This document shows, piece by piece, positions 26,830 through 36,229 of a stretch of DNA of 64,000 nt (position 1 is the stretch's first letter; each line of letters opens with the position of its first letter). The position numbers and the translations under genes are program-made. The notes beneath the pieces are model-generated. The model had not been told where the DNA came from. It saw nothing but the letters and a program-made list of their open reading frames with translations, and did no database searches. Location: contig NZ_JALPNF010000004.1 in assembly GCF_023195535.1 (NCBI RefSeq), forward strand, positions 186,001-250,000, given 5' to 3'. This DNA comes from Sphingomonas faeni. GTDB taxonomy: Bacteria; Pseudomonadota; Alphaproteobacteria; Sphingomonadales; Sphingomonadaceae.

Positions 26830-28494
26830 ATGATGACGACACGTGAATCGATGCCCTATGATGTGGTGATCGTCGGCGCAGGTCCGGCGGGGCTTTCGGC
26901 AGCGATCCGTCTCAAACAACTGGCCGCCGAGAAGGACGCGGAGATCAGCGTCTGCGTGCTCGAAAAGGGCTCCGAAGTCGGCGCGCATATTCTCTCGGGC
27001 GCGGTCATCGATCCCAAGAGCCTCGACGAGCTCCTGCCGACCTGGCGCGACGACGGCTGCCCGCTCGCCGAGGTTCCGGTGACCGAGAACCATCACTGGA
27101 TCCTGAGCAAGACGAAGAAGAGCGAGATGCCGCACTTCGTCACGCCGTCGTTCATGCACAACAAGGGCACGTACACGGGCTCGCTCGGCAACCTCTGCCG
27201 CTGGCTCGCGGGCAAGGCGGAGGAACTCGGCGTCGAGATCTTCCCGGGCTTTGCCGCCGCCGAAATCCTGTTCAACGACGACGGATCGGTGAAGGGCGTC
27301 GCGACCGGCGACATGGGCGTCGCGCGCGACGGCACGCACAAGGGCGACTACACGCCGGGGCTCGAACTCCACGCCAAATACACCTTCTTCTCGGAAGGCT
27401 GCCGCGGGCACCTAACCAAGCAACTGATCGCCAAGTTCGCGCTCGACAAGGACAGCGATCCGCAGGTCTACGGCCTCGGCATCAAGGAGCTGTGGGACAT
27501 CGATCCCGCGCTCCACAGCCCCGGCCGCGTCATCCATACGCAGGGCTGGCCGCTGACCGAAACCGATGGTTCGAACGGCGGTGGCTGGATCTATCACCAG
27601 GCGAACGGCCAGGTCTCGATCGGCTTCGTCACGTGGCTCAACTACACCAACCCGCATCTCTCGCCGTTCCACGAGATGCAGCGCTGGAAGACGCATCCCG
27701 AGATCGCCGCGCTGCTGAAGGGCGCTAAGCGCGTCAGCTACGGCGCGCGCGCGATCAGCGACGGCGGGCTTCAGTCGATCCCTAAGCTGGTCATGCCCGG
27801 CGCGGCCCTGATCGGCGACAGCGCCGGTTTCCTCAACGTGCCGCGCATCAAGGGCACGCATACCGCGATGAAGTCCGGCATGATGGCCGCCGAGGCCGCG
27901 GTCGAGGCGATCGTCTCGCAGCGCGGTCACGACGAGCTCGCCGCCTATCCCGAGGCGTTCGAGCGGTCGTGGGTCAAGAAGGAGCTGTCGGTCGTCCGCA
28001 ACGTCGTGCCGCTGGTCAAGAAGTTCGGCGATCTGGTCGGCTCGGGGCTCGCCGGCATCACGATGTGGCTCGAGCATCTGGGGATCAAGGTGCCCTTCAC
28101 GATGCACCACCATCCCGACCATGAGAGCCTGTGGCGCAAGGACCTCGTCAAGCCGATCGCCTATCCCAAGGCCGATGGCGTCCTGACGTTCGACCGCCTC
28201 TCGTCGGTGTTCATCTCGAACACCAACCACGAGGAGGACCAGCCGGTCCACCTGACGCTCAAGGATCCGGCGGTGCCGATCGAATACAACCTGCCGATGT
28301 ACGACGAGCCCGCGCAACGCTATTGCCCGGCCGGCGTTTACGAGGTGGTCGGCGAGGAAACCGGCGACCCGAAGTTCGTCATCAACGCGCAGAACTGCGT
28401 CCACTGCAAGACCTGCGACATCAAGGACCCCACCCAGAATATCAACTGGGTCGTACCCGAGGGCGGCGGAGGCCCCAATTATCCCAACATGTAA
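26830..28494 (+). CDS. Electron transfer flavoprotein-ubiquinone oxidoreductase
   Basis: Passes electrons from ETF, reduced by acyl-CoA and related dehydrogenases, to ubiquinone at the inner membrane. The 554-residue protein has an FAD Rossmann motif VGAGPAGLSAAIRL near residue 16, GDSAGFLNVPRIKGTHTAMK for FAD and membrane contact, and a C-terminal [4Fe-4S] domain with CPAGVYE and NCVHCKTCDIKDP. It ends in the canonical PNYPNM. GGGAG lies 4 nt before ATG 26830. A perfect palindrome upstream may control it. No etfAB genes are in the window. Confidence 0.96.
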   Translation: MMTTRESMPYDVVIVGAGPAGLSAAIRLKQLAAEKDAEISVCVLEKGSEVGAHILSGAVIDPKSLDELLPTWRDDGCPLAEVPVTENHHWILSKTKKSEMPHFVTPSFMHNKGTYTGSLGNLCRWLAGKAEELGVEIFPGFAAAEILFNDDGSVKGVATGDMGVARDGTHKGDYTPGLELHAKYTFFSEGCRGHLTKQLIAKFALDKDSDPQVYGLGIKELWDIDPALHSPGRVIHTQGWPLTETDGSNGGGWIYHQANGQVSIGFVTWLNYTNPHLSPFHEMQRWKTHPEIAALLKGAKRVSYGARAISDGGLQSIPKLVMPGAALIGDSAGFLNVPRIKGTHTAMKSGMMAAEAAVEAIVSQRGHDELAAYPEAFERSWVKKELSVVRNVVPLVKKFGDLVGSGLAGITMWLEHLGIKVPFTMHHHPDHESLWRKDLVKPIAYPKADGVLTFDRLSSVFISNTNHEEDQPVHLTLKDPAVPIEYNLPMYDEPAQRYCPAGVYEVVGEETGDPKFVINAQNCVHCKTCDIKDPTQNINWVVPEGGGGPNYPNM

Positions 28495-28522
28495 GCGTCT
28501 GTTTCTCGCACTAGGTCTTGCC

Positions 28523-29908
28523 GTGGCGGCTCCCGCCACGGCGGGAACGGGTGATCTCTCCGCCTATCTGAAGGCCCGCGCCGCCGACGCCGCGGGCAGG
28601 CCGGACCTTGCCGCCGCCAGCTACGCCAAAGTGCTGGCGGCATCGCCCGACGATCCCGTCGTCGCGATCCGTGCCTATCGCGAGGCGCTGGAGGCGGGCG
28701 ACATGCCGCTCGCGACGCGCGCCGTAGCCGTGCTCAACAAGGCCGGCGTCGCCCCCGCCGACGCCGCGCTTCTGCCACTCGCCGATGCCGCGCGGCAGGG
28801 CGACACCAAGGCCGCAAACGCCGCCATCGCCACGCTCGCCACCGGCCCGCTCGTGGTGCTCGCGCCCTCGCTGTACGCCTGGGTCGCGCACGCCGAGGGA
28901 CGCGACCCCGAACCGTCGCTCGCCACGGCCGCGAAGGACCCCGTCGCCAATCGCTTCGCCACCGAGACGCGCGTGCTGATCGCGGCGGCGCCGGCCAAGC
29001 AACCGCTCGCGATCGGCGTCTCGCGGCTGCTCGCGCGCCTCGCCAGCGACCTCGCAGCCGGCGAACCCTCGCCGCTGTCGATCGCTTTGACGCAGGCCGC
29101 GCTGCGCGCCGACCCCCGTTATGACGGCGCGCGCATCCTCCTCGCCGACGCGCTCGCCCGCAACAAGGTCGTCGACCGTGCGCTCGCCGTCCTCGACGAG
29201 ATCGACCCAATGGGCCCATCCGCCGCGGCCGCCGGCGCCGAACGCGTCGATATCCTGTCGAACGCCGGTCGCGACGGCGAAGCACTCGCGGCCGCCAAGA
29301 ACCGCATCGACCAGCAGGGCGCGGAGCCCGCCGACTGGCAACGCTACGCCGACCTGTTGCTGACGACCGGCAACCCCGCCGAAGCCGCCACCTGGTACCA
29401 GCGCATCATCGCCGCCGACGGGGACAAGGGCGGCACTTGGGGCGCGTGGCTGCAATATGGTGGTGCGCTCGATCAGGCCGGTCGCTGGCCCGAAGCGCGC
29501 GACGCTTTGGAAAAAGCCGTCGCCCGAGGCCCCGCGCAACCGCTTGCGCTCAATTACCTCGGCTTCGCGCAGGTCGAGCATGGCGACGACATCCCCGCCT
29601 CGATTCGGTTGCTAGAGCGCGCCACCCGCCTCGACCCGACCAGCGCCTCGATCACCGATTCGCTGGGCTGGGCCTACCACCTCTCCGGCAACACCGCGCG
29701 CGCGCTCCCGCTGCTCGAAACCGCCGCGCAGGCCGAACCCACCAACGCCGAAATATCCGATCACCTAGGCGACGCATACTGGAGCACGGGCCGAAACTAC
29801 GAAGCCCGCTACGCCTGGCGCGCCGCGCTCCTCACCGCCGAACCCACCGAAACCGCACGCATAACCGCAAAGATCGCCAACGCCCTCCCCCCCAACGCCC
29901 GCCGCTGA
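28523..29908 (+). CDS. Exported TPR-repeat protein; start codon uncertain
   Basis: About 461 residues of TPR-type helical repeats, for example AAGRPDLAAASYAKVLAASP, GRWPEARDALEKAVAR, LNYLGFAQVEHGDDIPASIR and NAEISDHLGDAYWSTGRNYE; such proteins scaffold envelope assemblies. The frame stays open upstream and encodes KRLFLALGLAVAAPATAG, a typical signal peptide, but no ATG, GTG or TTG precedes it. The nearest usual start is GTG 28523, inside the signal peptide; CTG 28499 is a candidate. The ATG of the ETF-QO stop region (ATGTAAGCG) is out of frame by one. ETF-QO is directly upstream. Confidence 0.8.
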   Translation: MAAPATAGTGDLSAYLKARAADAAGRPDLAAASYAKVLAASPDDPVVAIRAYREALEAGDMPLATRAVAVLNKAGVAPADAALLPLADAARQGDTKAANAAIATLATGPLVVLAPSLYAWVAHAEGRDPEPSLATAAKDPVANRFATETRVLIAAAPAKQPLAIGVSRLLARLASDLAAGEPSPLSIALTQAALRADPRYDGARILLADALARNKVVDRALAVLDEIDPMGPSAAAAGAERVDILSNAGRDGEALAAAKNRIDQQGAEPADWQRYADLLLTTGNPAEAATWYQRIIAADGDKGGTWGAWLQYGGALDQAGRWPEARDALEKAVARGPAQPLALNYLGFAQVEHGDDIPASIRLLERATRLDPTSASITDSLGWAYHLSGNTARALPLLETAAQAEPTNAEISDHLGDAYWSTGRNYEARYAWRAALLTAEPTETARITAKIANALPPNARR

Positions 29909-29964
29909 AACAACGGCCCTTGCCCTGAAAGCTGAGAGGGAAGGGGCTTGCTCCGCCAACATCT

Positions 29965-30045
29965 GTCACCCCAGCGAACGCTGGGGTCTCTCACGAGGCG
30001 CGCATCGCCGCCAACGATAAGATTCCAGCGTTCGCTGGGATGACG
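29965..30045. repeat. Palindromic element, family C (C4)
   Basis: GTCACCCCAGCGAACGCTGG at the left and CCAGCGTTCGCTGGGATGAC at the right; the hairpin loops are GAAC and GTTC. It lies in the 205-bp gap between the TPR gene and ispE. Confidence 0.8.
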
Positions 30046-30113
30046 GTCGATTGTTGGCTAAGCGAATCGGCAAAGCGCGCACCAAGCCCGCCGCCAAACC
30101 CCGAGACACCGCA

Positions 30114-31040
30114 ATGCCCGCCATCACCGAACCCGCCCCCGCCAAGATCAACCTGGCTCTCCACGTCCGCCGCCGCCGGCTCGACGGCTATCACGACCTC
30201 GAAACCCTCTTCGCCTTCGCCACCGACGGCGACCTCATCACGGTAGAAGCCGTCGAGGCTAACAGTTTTACCATAACCGGCCCCTTCGCCGCAGCACTTC
30301 TCCCAACCCCTACCACCAACCCGGCGAAGGCCGGGGCCCAATTAGGGGTGGCCCCTGAAGACGCGCACGGCTCGGCCGACGCAGCGCGAGGCGCCGCGCC
30401 TTGGCAAGGCAATCTCGTAACCGCCGCCGCCGACGCCTTCACCACCGCCTTCGCCCCCGACACCCATCACGCCATAACCCTTGAAAAGCACCTCCCCATT
30501 GCCTCAGGCATAGGCGGAGGCTCGGCCGACGCCGCTGCCACGCTCCGCGCGCTGGTCCGCCTCCACGGCATAGATCCGACCGACCCCCGCCTCCACGAAA
30601 TCGCCGCGAAACTAGGCGCAGACGTCCCCGCCTGCCTAGCCAATTGCACCATGCTCGGCACCGGCAAAGGCGACACGCTGACCACGCTCGAAGGCCTGTC
30701 CGGCACGCCACTCCTGCTGGTAAATCCGGGCGTCGCGGTTTCCACCGCCGCCGTCTTCAAGACCTGGGACGGCCAGGACCGAGGCCCGATTCCGGAAGGT
30801 CCCCTCCTCGACCGCGCTAGAGCCGGCCGCAACGACCTCGAGCGCCCCGCGCTGACGCTCGCCCCCATCATCGCCGAAGTCCGCACGCTTCTCGACGCGG
30901 CGCGCGGCGTCATCCTGTCGAGAATGTCCGGCTCCGGCGCCACCTGCTTCGCCCTGTTCGAAACCACCCAGGCCCGAGACGCAGCGGCTACCGCCGCGCA
31001 AGCCTGCGGCTGGTGGACCCTCGCAACGACCATGGCCTGA
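30114..31040 (+). CDS. ispE: 4-diphosphocytidyl-2-C-methyl-D-erythritol kinase with repeat-encoded insertion
   Basis: Phosphorylates CDP-methylerythritol in the MEP isoprenoid pathway. The GHMP-kinase motifs are present: PAKINLALHVRRRRLDGYHD near the N-terminus, the ATP loop PIASGIGGGSADAAATL, and GSGATCFALFE near the end. ATG 30114 gives 308 residues. Between GPFAAAL and GNLVTAAADAF there are about 36 residues where IspE usually has about 6-8. The segment [12 protein letters not shown] is the direct translation of the left half of an A-family palindromic element (30314-30350). The frame is kept throughout, so the enzyme may still work with an enlarged surface loop. Confidence 0.93.
   Translation: MPAITEPAPAKINLALHVRRRRLDGYHDLETLFAFATDGDLITVEAVEANSFTITGPFAAALLPTPTTNPAKAGAQLGVAPEDAHGSADAARGAAPWQGNLVTAAADAFTTAFAPDTHHAITLEKHLPIASGIGGGSADAAATLRALVRLHGIDPTDPRLHEIAAKLGADVPACLANCTMLGTGKGDTLTTLEGLSGTPLLLVNPGVAVSTAAVFKTWDGQDRGPIPEGPLLDRARAGRNDLERPALTLAPIIAEVRTLLDAARGVILSRMSGSGATCFALFETTQARDAAATAAQACGWWTLATTMA
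30314..30350. repeat. Palindromic half-element, family A, inside ispE (A2)
   Basis: The stretch starting ACCAACCCGGCGAAGGCC at 30314 and running through the A-family left arm to CCCAATTAGG matches the left arms at 34646, 37554 and 62098. It is translated in the ispE frame as [10 protein letters not shown]. No matching right arm is present. The following 60 bp up to 30412 are also extra relative to the family and are of unknown origin. Confidence 0.85.
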
Positions 31041-31097
31041 AGAAAAGATGCCACCAGCGATGACGCGATTGCGCGGTCACGCCACCACGCCACATCC

Positions 31098-31134
31098 GTC
31101 ATCCTGACGAAAGTCAGGACCCAGAGCCACAAAT
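31098..31134. repeat. Palindromic half-element, family C (C5)
   Basis: Starts CGTCATCCTGACGAAAGTCAGG and continues into CCAGAGCCAC, equal to the left arm of the C3 type, but no right arm follows. It shows that elements exist or survive as halves. Confidence 0.75.
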
Positions 31135-31408
31135 GACACCGCGCGTCTTTTCGCCATCTCAAGACTGTTGATGGGCCGACCACCGCCAAGCCCACGCGCG
31201 AGCAAGCCGATCCGTTCTCGACCAAACTCTGACCAGCCCACTCTTCATCTCGGACTTGTTCCGGGATCCACGTTGGCACGGGATCCGCGGTCTCTGAGCA
31301 TGCGGGCCGGTTGAGGCGGGATACGAGCCCGGCATGACGGCAGAAGAGGGCAGGGGCGCTCGACGGCTGCTGCTGTCAAGCAAGCGCCCTTTTCTTCGCA
31401 AACTCACC

Positions 31409-31434
31409 GTTCCCTACTTGTTCCATGAGAACAA
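31409..31434 (+). promoter_or_regulatory. LexA (SOS) box upstream of recA
   Basis: GTTC-CCTACTT-GTTC at 31409-31423 is an exact match to the alphaproteobacterial LexA site GTTC-N7-GTTC. An overlapping inverted repeat TTGTTC-N5-GAACAA occupies 31418-31434. The site is 77 bp upstream of the recA start, so LexA repression with DNA-damage induction is expected. Confidence 0.88.
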
Positions 31435-31499
31435 ATAGAATACATCGGTTTGACGCGTTGAATGGCACGCGCGCTTGCTTTAGCGATGGGAGCTTATCA

Positions 31500-32573
<1,074 letters not shown>

Positions 32574-32582
32574 ACCATTAAA

Positions 32583-32636
32583 CCCTCTCCCTCCGGGGAG
32601 AGGGAGGGGCCCATGCAAAGCATGGGAGGGTGAGGG
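32583..32636. repeat. Palindromic half-element, family E (E2)
   Basis: CCCTCTCCCTCCGGGGAGAGGG followed by CCCATGCAAAGCATGGG and AGGGTGAGGGC, equivalent to the left half of the element at 6351. It starts 10 bp after the recA stop and likely helps end its transcript. Confidence 0.65.
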
Positions 32637-32761
32637 CACGCGGTTGATCGTGCAGGGCGTGTCGACATCGGGCTGCATCGGCGTCAGCCTCGACTTTGCG
32701 CCGGCGACGGTCTCTACGTAGGCACCGCACCGCACCGCACCGCTCCGCCCCGCCCAACCCT

Positions 32762-32799
32762 CCACCCCGGCGAAGGCCGGGGGCCAATTGGAAAGGTGG
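32762..32799. repeat. Palindromic half-element, family A (A3)
   Basis: CCACCCCGGCGAAGGCCGGG and CCAATTGGAAAGGTGG form the left arm; AATAACGAAGCGCGATC, the A-family core motif, follows. The expected right arm is replaced by unrelated sequence apart from a terminal GGTGGTGG. Confidence 0.72.
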
Positions 32800-32897
32800 C
32801 AATAACGAAGCGCGATCTATCGTTGCGATTGTCACCCAACCGATCTCCAGCCCCCGCAGAGGTGGTGGCTCCCACCGAACGGGAGCACCCGCGCGCC

Positions 32898-32956
32898 CTT
32901 GTTCTCCCGCGAAGGCGGGAGCCCAGTCTGGATCCCCGCCTTCGCGGGGAAACAAG
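32898..32956. repeat. Palindromic element, family B (B2)
   Basis: CTTGTTCTCCCGCGAAGGCG at the left and CGCCTTCGCGGGGAAACAAG at the right, around CCCAGTCTGGATC. Nearly identical to the copies at 37706 and 62006. Confidence 0.83.
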
Positions 32957-33102
32957 AAGGCGCGAGCTGCCGCAGAAAAATAGCGCAACAGGCGCGGCAG
33001 AGCGTCCAATTCCCCAGCGCCAAACCCGCGCGAGCGTCTATACTTCCTATACTTCGCTCCAAGCCGTCGCCCCCCAGATCCGACCATGAGGCATCCCGAC
33101 CC

Positions 33103-33939
33103 ATGACCACCGCCTACGACTGGACCGGCAGAATAGGCGACGTCTGGGCCGAGGAATGGTGCCGGACAGATCGCAGCTTCACCAACCTGACCCCGCACCT
33201 CAACGCCGCGATCCTCGCCGCCACCGCACCCCAGACGCGCAAGATCATCGACATAGGCTGCGGCGCCGGCGCGACTTCGCTCGCCACCGCGCAAGCCGTC
33301 CCGGACGCGACCGTAACCGGCATCGATCTCTCACCAACGCTGATCGATATCGCCAGACACCGCGCCGAAACCCAGTCCAACGCCAGCTTCGAATGCGCCG
33401 ACATCACCGTTGCCGCCCCGAACCACGGCCCGATCGACCTCTACGTCTCGCGCCACGGCGTCATGTTCTTCGCCGACCCCCTCGTTGCTTTCGCCACGCT
33501 CGCCGAAGCCGCGGCCCCCGACGCTTCGCTCGTCTTCTCCTGTTTCGCCGAACGCGCCGCCAATCGCTGGGCCACCGAAACCGTCACTGCGACCGGCGGC
33601 GATCCCATCGCGCCTGCCAGCACCGCACCCGGCCCCTTCGCGTTTGCCGATCCGACATATGTCGCCGGAATCCTAGCAACCGCAGGCTGGAATGCCGCTC
33701 CGCCTCAGCGCCTGAATTTCGCCTACCGAGCCGGCGAGGGCGCCAATCCCGAGGCCGATGCCGTCGACTATTTCCGCCGCATAGGCCCGGCCGCCTCCGC
33801 CATCCGCGACGCGGCCCCCGAGGAACGCGGGCGCCACATCGCGCGTCTCTCCGAAGTCTGCGCGCATTACAGCGACGGCGTCACGGTAGAATTCCCCGCG
33901 GCCGCCTGGATCTGGACCGCCCGCAAAACAGCGAATTAG
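33103..33939 (+). CDS. SAM-dependent methyltransferase
   Basis: 278 residues of a class I methyltransferase. Motif I is KIIDIGCGAGATSLATAQ, followed by acidic-loop TVTGIDLSPTLIDIARHR and SFECADITVAAP. The C-terminal half carries helical blocks with ADAVDYFRRIGPAASAIRD, which recur in sphingomonad methyltransferases of unknown substrate. ATG 33103 is preferred because the conserved part begins at once (MTTAYDWTGRIGDVWAEEW). A GST gene follows 17 bp later, so the two may be cotranscribed. Confidence 0.85.
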   Translation: MTTAYDWTGRIGDVWAEEWCRTDRSFTNLTPHLNAAILAATAPQTRKIIDIGCGAGATSLATAQAVPDATVTGIDLSPTLIDIARHRAETQSNASFECADITVAAPNHGPIDLYVSRHGVMFFADPLVAFATLAEAAAPDASLVFSCFAERAANRWATETVTATGGDPIAPASTAPGPFAFADPTYVAGILATAGWNAAPPQRLNFAYRAGEGANPEADAVDYFRRIGPAASAIRDAAPEERGRHIARLSEVCAHYSDGVTVEFPAAAWIWTARKTAN

Positions 33940-33956
33940 AATAACGGGAAGCCAGC

Positions 33957-34592
33957 ATGATCATCGTCCACCACCTTGAAAACTCGCGATCGCAGCGCAT
34001 CCTGTGGATGCTCGAGGAGCTCGGCCTCCCCTACGAGATCAAGCGCTACGAGCGGAACAAGCAGACCATGCTCGCCCCGCCCGAACTCAAGAAGGTGCAT
34101 CCACTCGGCAAGTCGCCGGTGATCGAGGATGCCGATGTTCAGGGTGGCCAGGTGGTCGCCGAAACCGGCGCGATCGTCGAATATCTGGTCGACAAGGCCG
34201 ACGGAAAGCTCGGCGCCCCCGCTAACCGCGCCGACGTGCTTCGCTACCGCTTCTGGCTACATTATGCGGAAGGCTCGATGATGCCGCCACTGCTGCTGAA
34301 GCTCGTCCTCGCGCGCATTCCGATCATGGGCAAGGTCGCGGTCAAGAAGATCCAGCCGATGATCGACGTCCATCTCGACTATGTCGAATCCGAACTGTCG
34401 CAGCGCCCCTGGTTCGCCGGCGCGGAGATGACCGCCGCCGACATCATGATGAGCTTCCCCCTGGAAGCCGCGCGGAGCCGCGGCGGCCTGAACGAGTCGC
34501 GCCCCGCGACGATCGCCTGGCTGGCCAAGGTCCACGCGCGGCCGGCATATCAGGCTGGACTCAAGAAGGGTGGGCCATACGCCTACTCTTGA
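33957..34592 (+). CDS. Glutathione S-transferase family protein
   Basis: 211 residues: an N-terminal thioredoxin-like domain (IVHHLENSRSQRILWMLEEL, with SRSQR in the glutathione-contact position, then PLGKSPVIED and VAETGAIVEYLVDK) and an alpha-helical C-terminal domain with the N-capping segment PWFAGAEMTAADIMMSFPLE. The substrate is unknown; detoxification or lignin-type ether cleavage both occur in sphingomonads. It follows the methyltransferase by 17 bp. Confidence 0.9.
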   Translation: MIIVHHLENSRSQRILWMLEELGLPYEIKRYERNKQTMLAPPELKKVHPLGKSPVIEDADVQGGQVVAETGAIVEYLVDKADGKLGAPANRADVLRYRFWLHYAEGSMMPPLLLKLVLARIPIMGKVAVKKIQPMIDVHLDYVESELSQRPWFAGAEMTAADIMMSFPLEAARSRGGLNESRPATIAWLAKVHARPAYQAGLKKGGPYAYS

Positions 34593-34645
34593 GGGCTGCA
34601 GACCAGGAGCCGCGTCGAGGCCGAGAATGCGACCTTTCCCTCAAC

Positions 34646-34750
34646 ACCACCCCGGCGAAGGCCGGGGCCCAGTTGGAAAGGTTGGAGTAACGAGGCGCGC
34701 CGGTCACCATCAGCGTCCCCCAACTGGACCCCGGCCTTCGCCGGGGCGGT
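34646..34750. repeat. Palindromic element, family A (A4)
   Basis: Left arm ACCACCCCGGCGAAGGCCGG..CCCAGTTGG and right arm CCAACTGGACC..CCTTCGCCGGGGCGGT. The core has AGTAACGAGGCGCGC. It lies between the convergent GST and symporter genes. Confidence 0.82.
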
Positions 34751-34820
34751 ACTTCTTCAGTGGTCCGCCAGCGTAAAAGGGCATCCTTGGGACGTCATCG
34801 GCTCAACATCGCCAATCGCT

Positions 34821-36158
34821 TCAAACCTGCCCCGGCCCGATCTTCTCGTAGCTGTCCACATTCACCTTCGGCCCATGCCCGGTCGGCGCCACCGGCGGAT
34901 CACGATCGGCCGGCTCACGCTCGTCGAGCCCACCCTCCCATTTCGCCACCACGGTCGCCGCCACCGCATTGCCGATGACGTTGGTCGCCGAGCGCCCCAT
35001 GTCGAGGAAATGATCCACCGCCAGGATCAGCAGGATCCCCGCCTCCGGGATCTTGAACATCGACAGAGTCCCCGCGATCACCACCAGCGAAGCCCGCGGC
35101 ACGCCCGCAATCCCCTTCGACGTCACCATCAGCACCAGCAGCATCGCGATCTGCTGCCCGATCGGCATGTCGATGCCGTACGCCTGCGCGATGAACAGCG
35201 ACGCGAACGTCATGTACATCATCGACCCGTCGAGATTGAACGAATAGCCCAGCGGCAGCACGAAGCTCGCGATCCGCGGCGGCACGCCGAACCGGTCGAG
35301 CGCCTCCAGCGTCCGCGGGTACGCTGCCTCCGACGACGCCGCCGAGAAGGCGAGAATGAGCGGATCGCGGATATAGCGCACCAGCAACCGCGTCCGCGGC
35401 CCGATCAGCAGGAACGCGATCCCGATCAGCATTGCCCACAGCAGCGCCAGGCCGATATAGAAGGTCAGCATGAAATAGCCGAGCTGGCCGAGGATGGTCG
35501 GCCCGCGTTCGGCGAGCGTCGCGGTCACCGCCGCGAACACCGCGAACGGCGCGAACCGCATCACGTAATTGGTGATCTGGAGCATCACCGCGACCAGCGC
35601 CTCGATCGCCTTGACCAGCGGCGCGGCCTTCTCGCCGACCGCGGTGATCGCGACGCCGACGAACACCGAGAACACGACGATCTGGAGAATCTCGTTGCTC
35701 GCCATCGCCGCGATCATCGAATCGGGCACGATATGCGAGATGAACTTGGCGAGGTCGAACGCCGCGGCATCGACGCCGCTCGACGCGGTCGCCGGCGGGA
35801 TCGCGAGTTCCAGCCCGACGCCCGGCTGCAAGACGTTGACCAGGATCATGCCCAAGGTGAGCGACAACAGGCTCGCGCAGATGAACCAGCCGAGGCTGCG
35901 CAATCCGACCCGCCCGAGCGCGCCGGTGTCGCCCATGTGCGCGATCCCGACGACCAGCGTCGAGAAGACCAGCGGTGCGATGATCATCTTGATCAGCCGC
36001 AGGAACAGCGACGTCACGATCGAGAAATAGCCGGCGATGTCCTTCAACTGCGCGGCGGACTCGGCCGTGCCGTCGTCGATCGACGCGTTCAGGACCCAGC
36101 CGACGACCATCCCCGCGACGAGGCCGAACAAGATGTAATAGGTTAGCCGCTTGGCCAT
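34821..36158 (-). CDS. Dicarboxylate/amino acid:cation symporter (DAACS)
   Basis: 445-residue inner-membrane transporter of the DctA/GltP family. Visible are the N-terminal helices (YYILFGLVAGMVVGWVLN), the HP1-type SAASSEAAYPRTLEALDRFG, and GYSFNLDGSMMYMTFASLF, the sodium-site helix of the family, and later NVIGNAVAATVVAKWEG. It likely imports C4-dicarboxylates or glutamate; the substrate cannot be read. ATG 36158 matches the family's start (MAKRLTYYI). It is divergent from the M24 peptidase gene. Confidence 0.93.
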   Translation of the reverse strand: MAKRLTYYILFGLVAGMVVGWVLNASIDDGTAESAAQLKDIAGYFSIVTSLFLRLIKMIIAPLVFSTLVVGIAHMGDTGALGRVGLRSLGWFICASLLSLTLGMILVNVLQPGVGLELAIPPATASSGVDAAAFDLAKFISHIVPDSMIAAMASNEILQIVVFSVFVGVAITAVGEKAAPLVKAIEALVAVMLQITNYVMRFAPFAVFAAVTATLAERGPTILGQLGYFMLTFYIGLALLWAMLIGIAFLLIGPRTRLLVRYIRDPLILAFSAASSEAAYPRTLEALDRFGVPPRIASFVLPLGYSFNLDGSMMYMTFASLFIAQAYGIDMPIGQQIAMLLVLMVTSKGIAGVPRASLVVIAGTLSMFKIPEAGILLILAVDHFLDMGRSATNVIGNAVAATVVAKWEGGLDEREPADRDPPVAPTGHGPKVNVDSYEKIGPGQV

Positions 36159-36229
36159 TAATCGCTCCCGAGAAGTGCGGACAGGGAAGGGGATTGCGGC
36201 GCCCGGGTCAAGGACCCTATCGTCCGGCG

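Larger units (their letters stand above)
31041..31499. other. 459-bp gap with half-element and recA control region
   Basis: No credible gene. It holds a C-family half-element (31098-31134), a GC-rich partly palindromic stretch (about 31255-31340, GGACTTGTTCCGGGATCCACG type) that may be another decayed repeat, and the recA promoter region with an SOS box (31409-31423). Confidence 0.7.
32574..33102. other. 529-bp gene-free stretch holding three repeats
   Basis: Between recA and the methyltransferase I see no gene. It contains an E-family half-element (32583-32636), an A-family half-element (32762-32799) and a complete B-family element (32898-32956). A CACCGCACCGCACCGC run lies near 32725. Confidence 0.75.

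Noticed and set aside
32899..33102. N-terminal extension of the methyltransferase reading through a B element
   Set aside because: The extension holds the repeat translation ([18 protein letters not shown]) and unrelated sequence, and the conserved domain starts exactly at ATG 33103. Unlike ispE there is no coding sequence on both sides.
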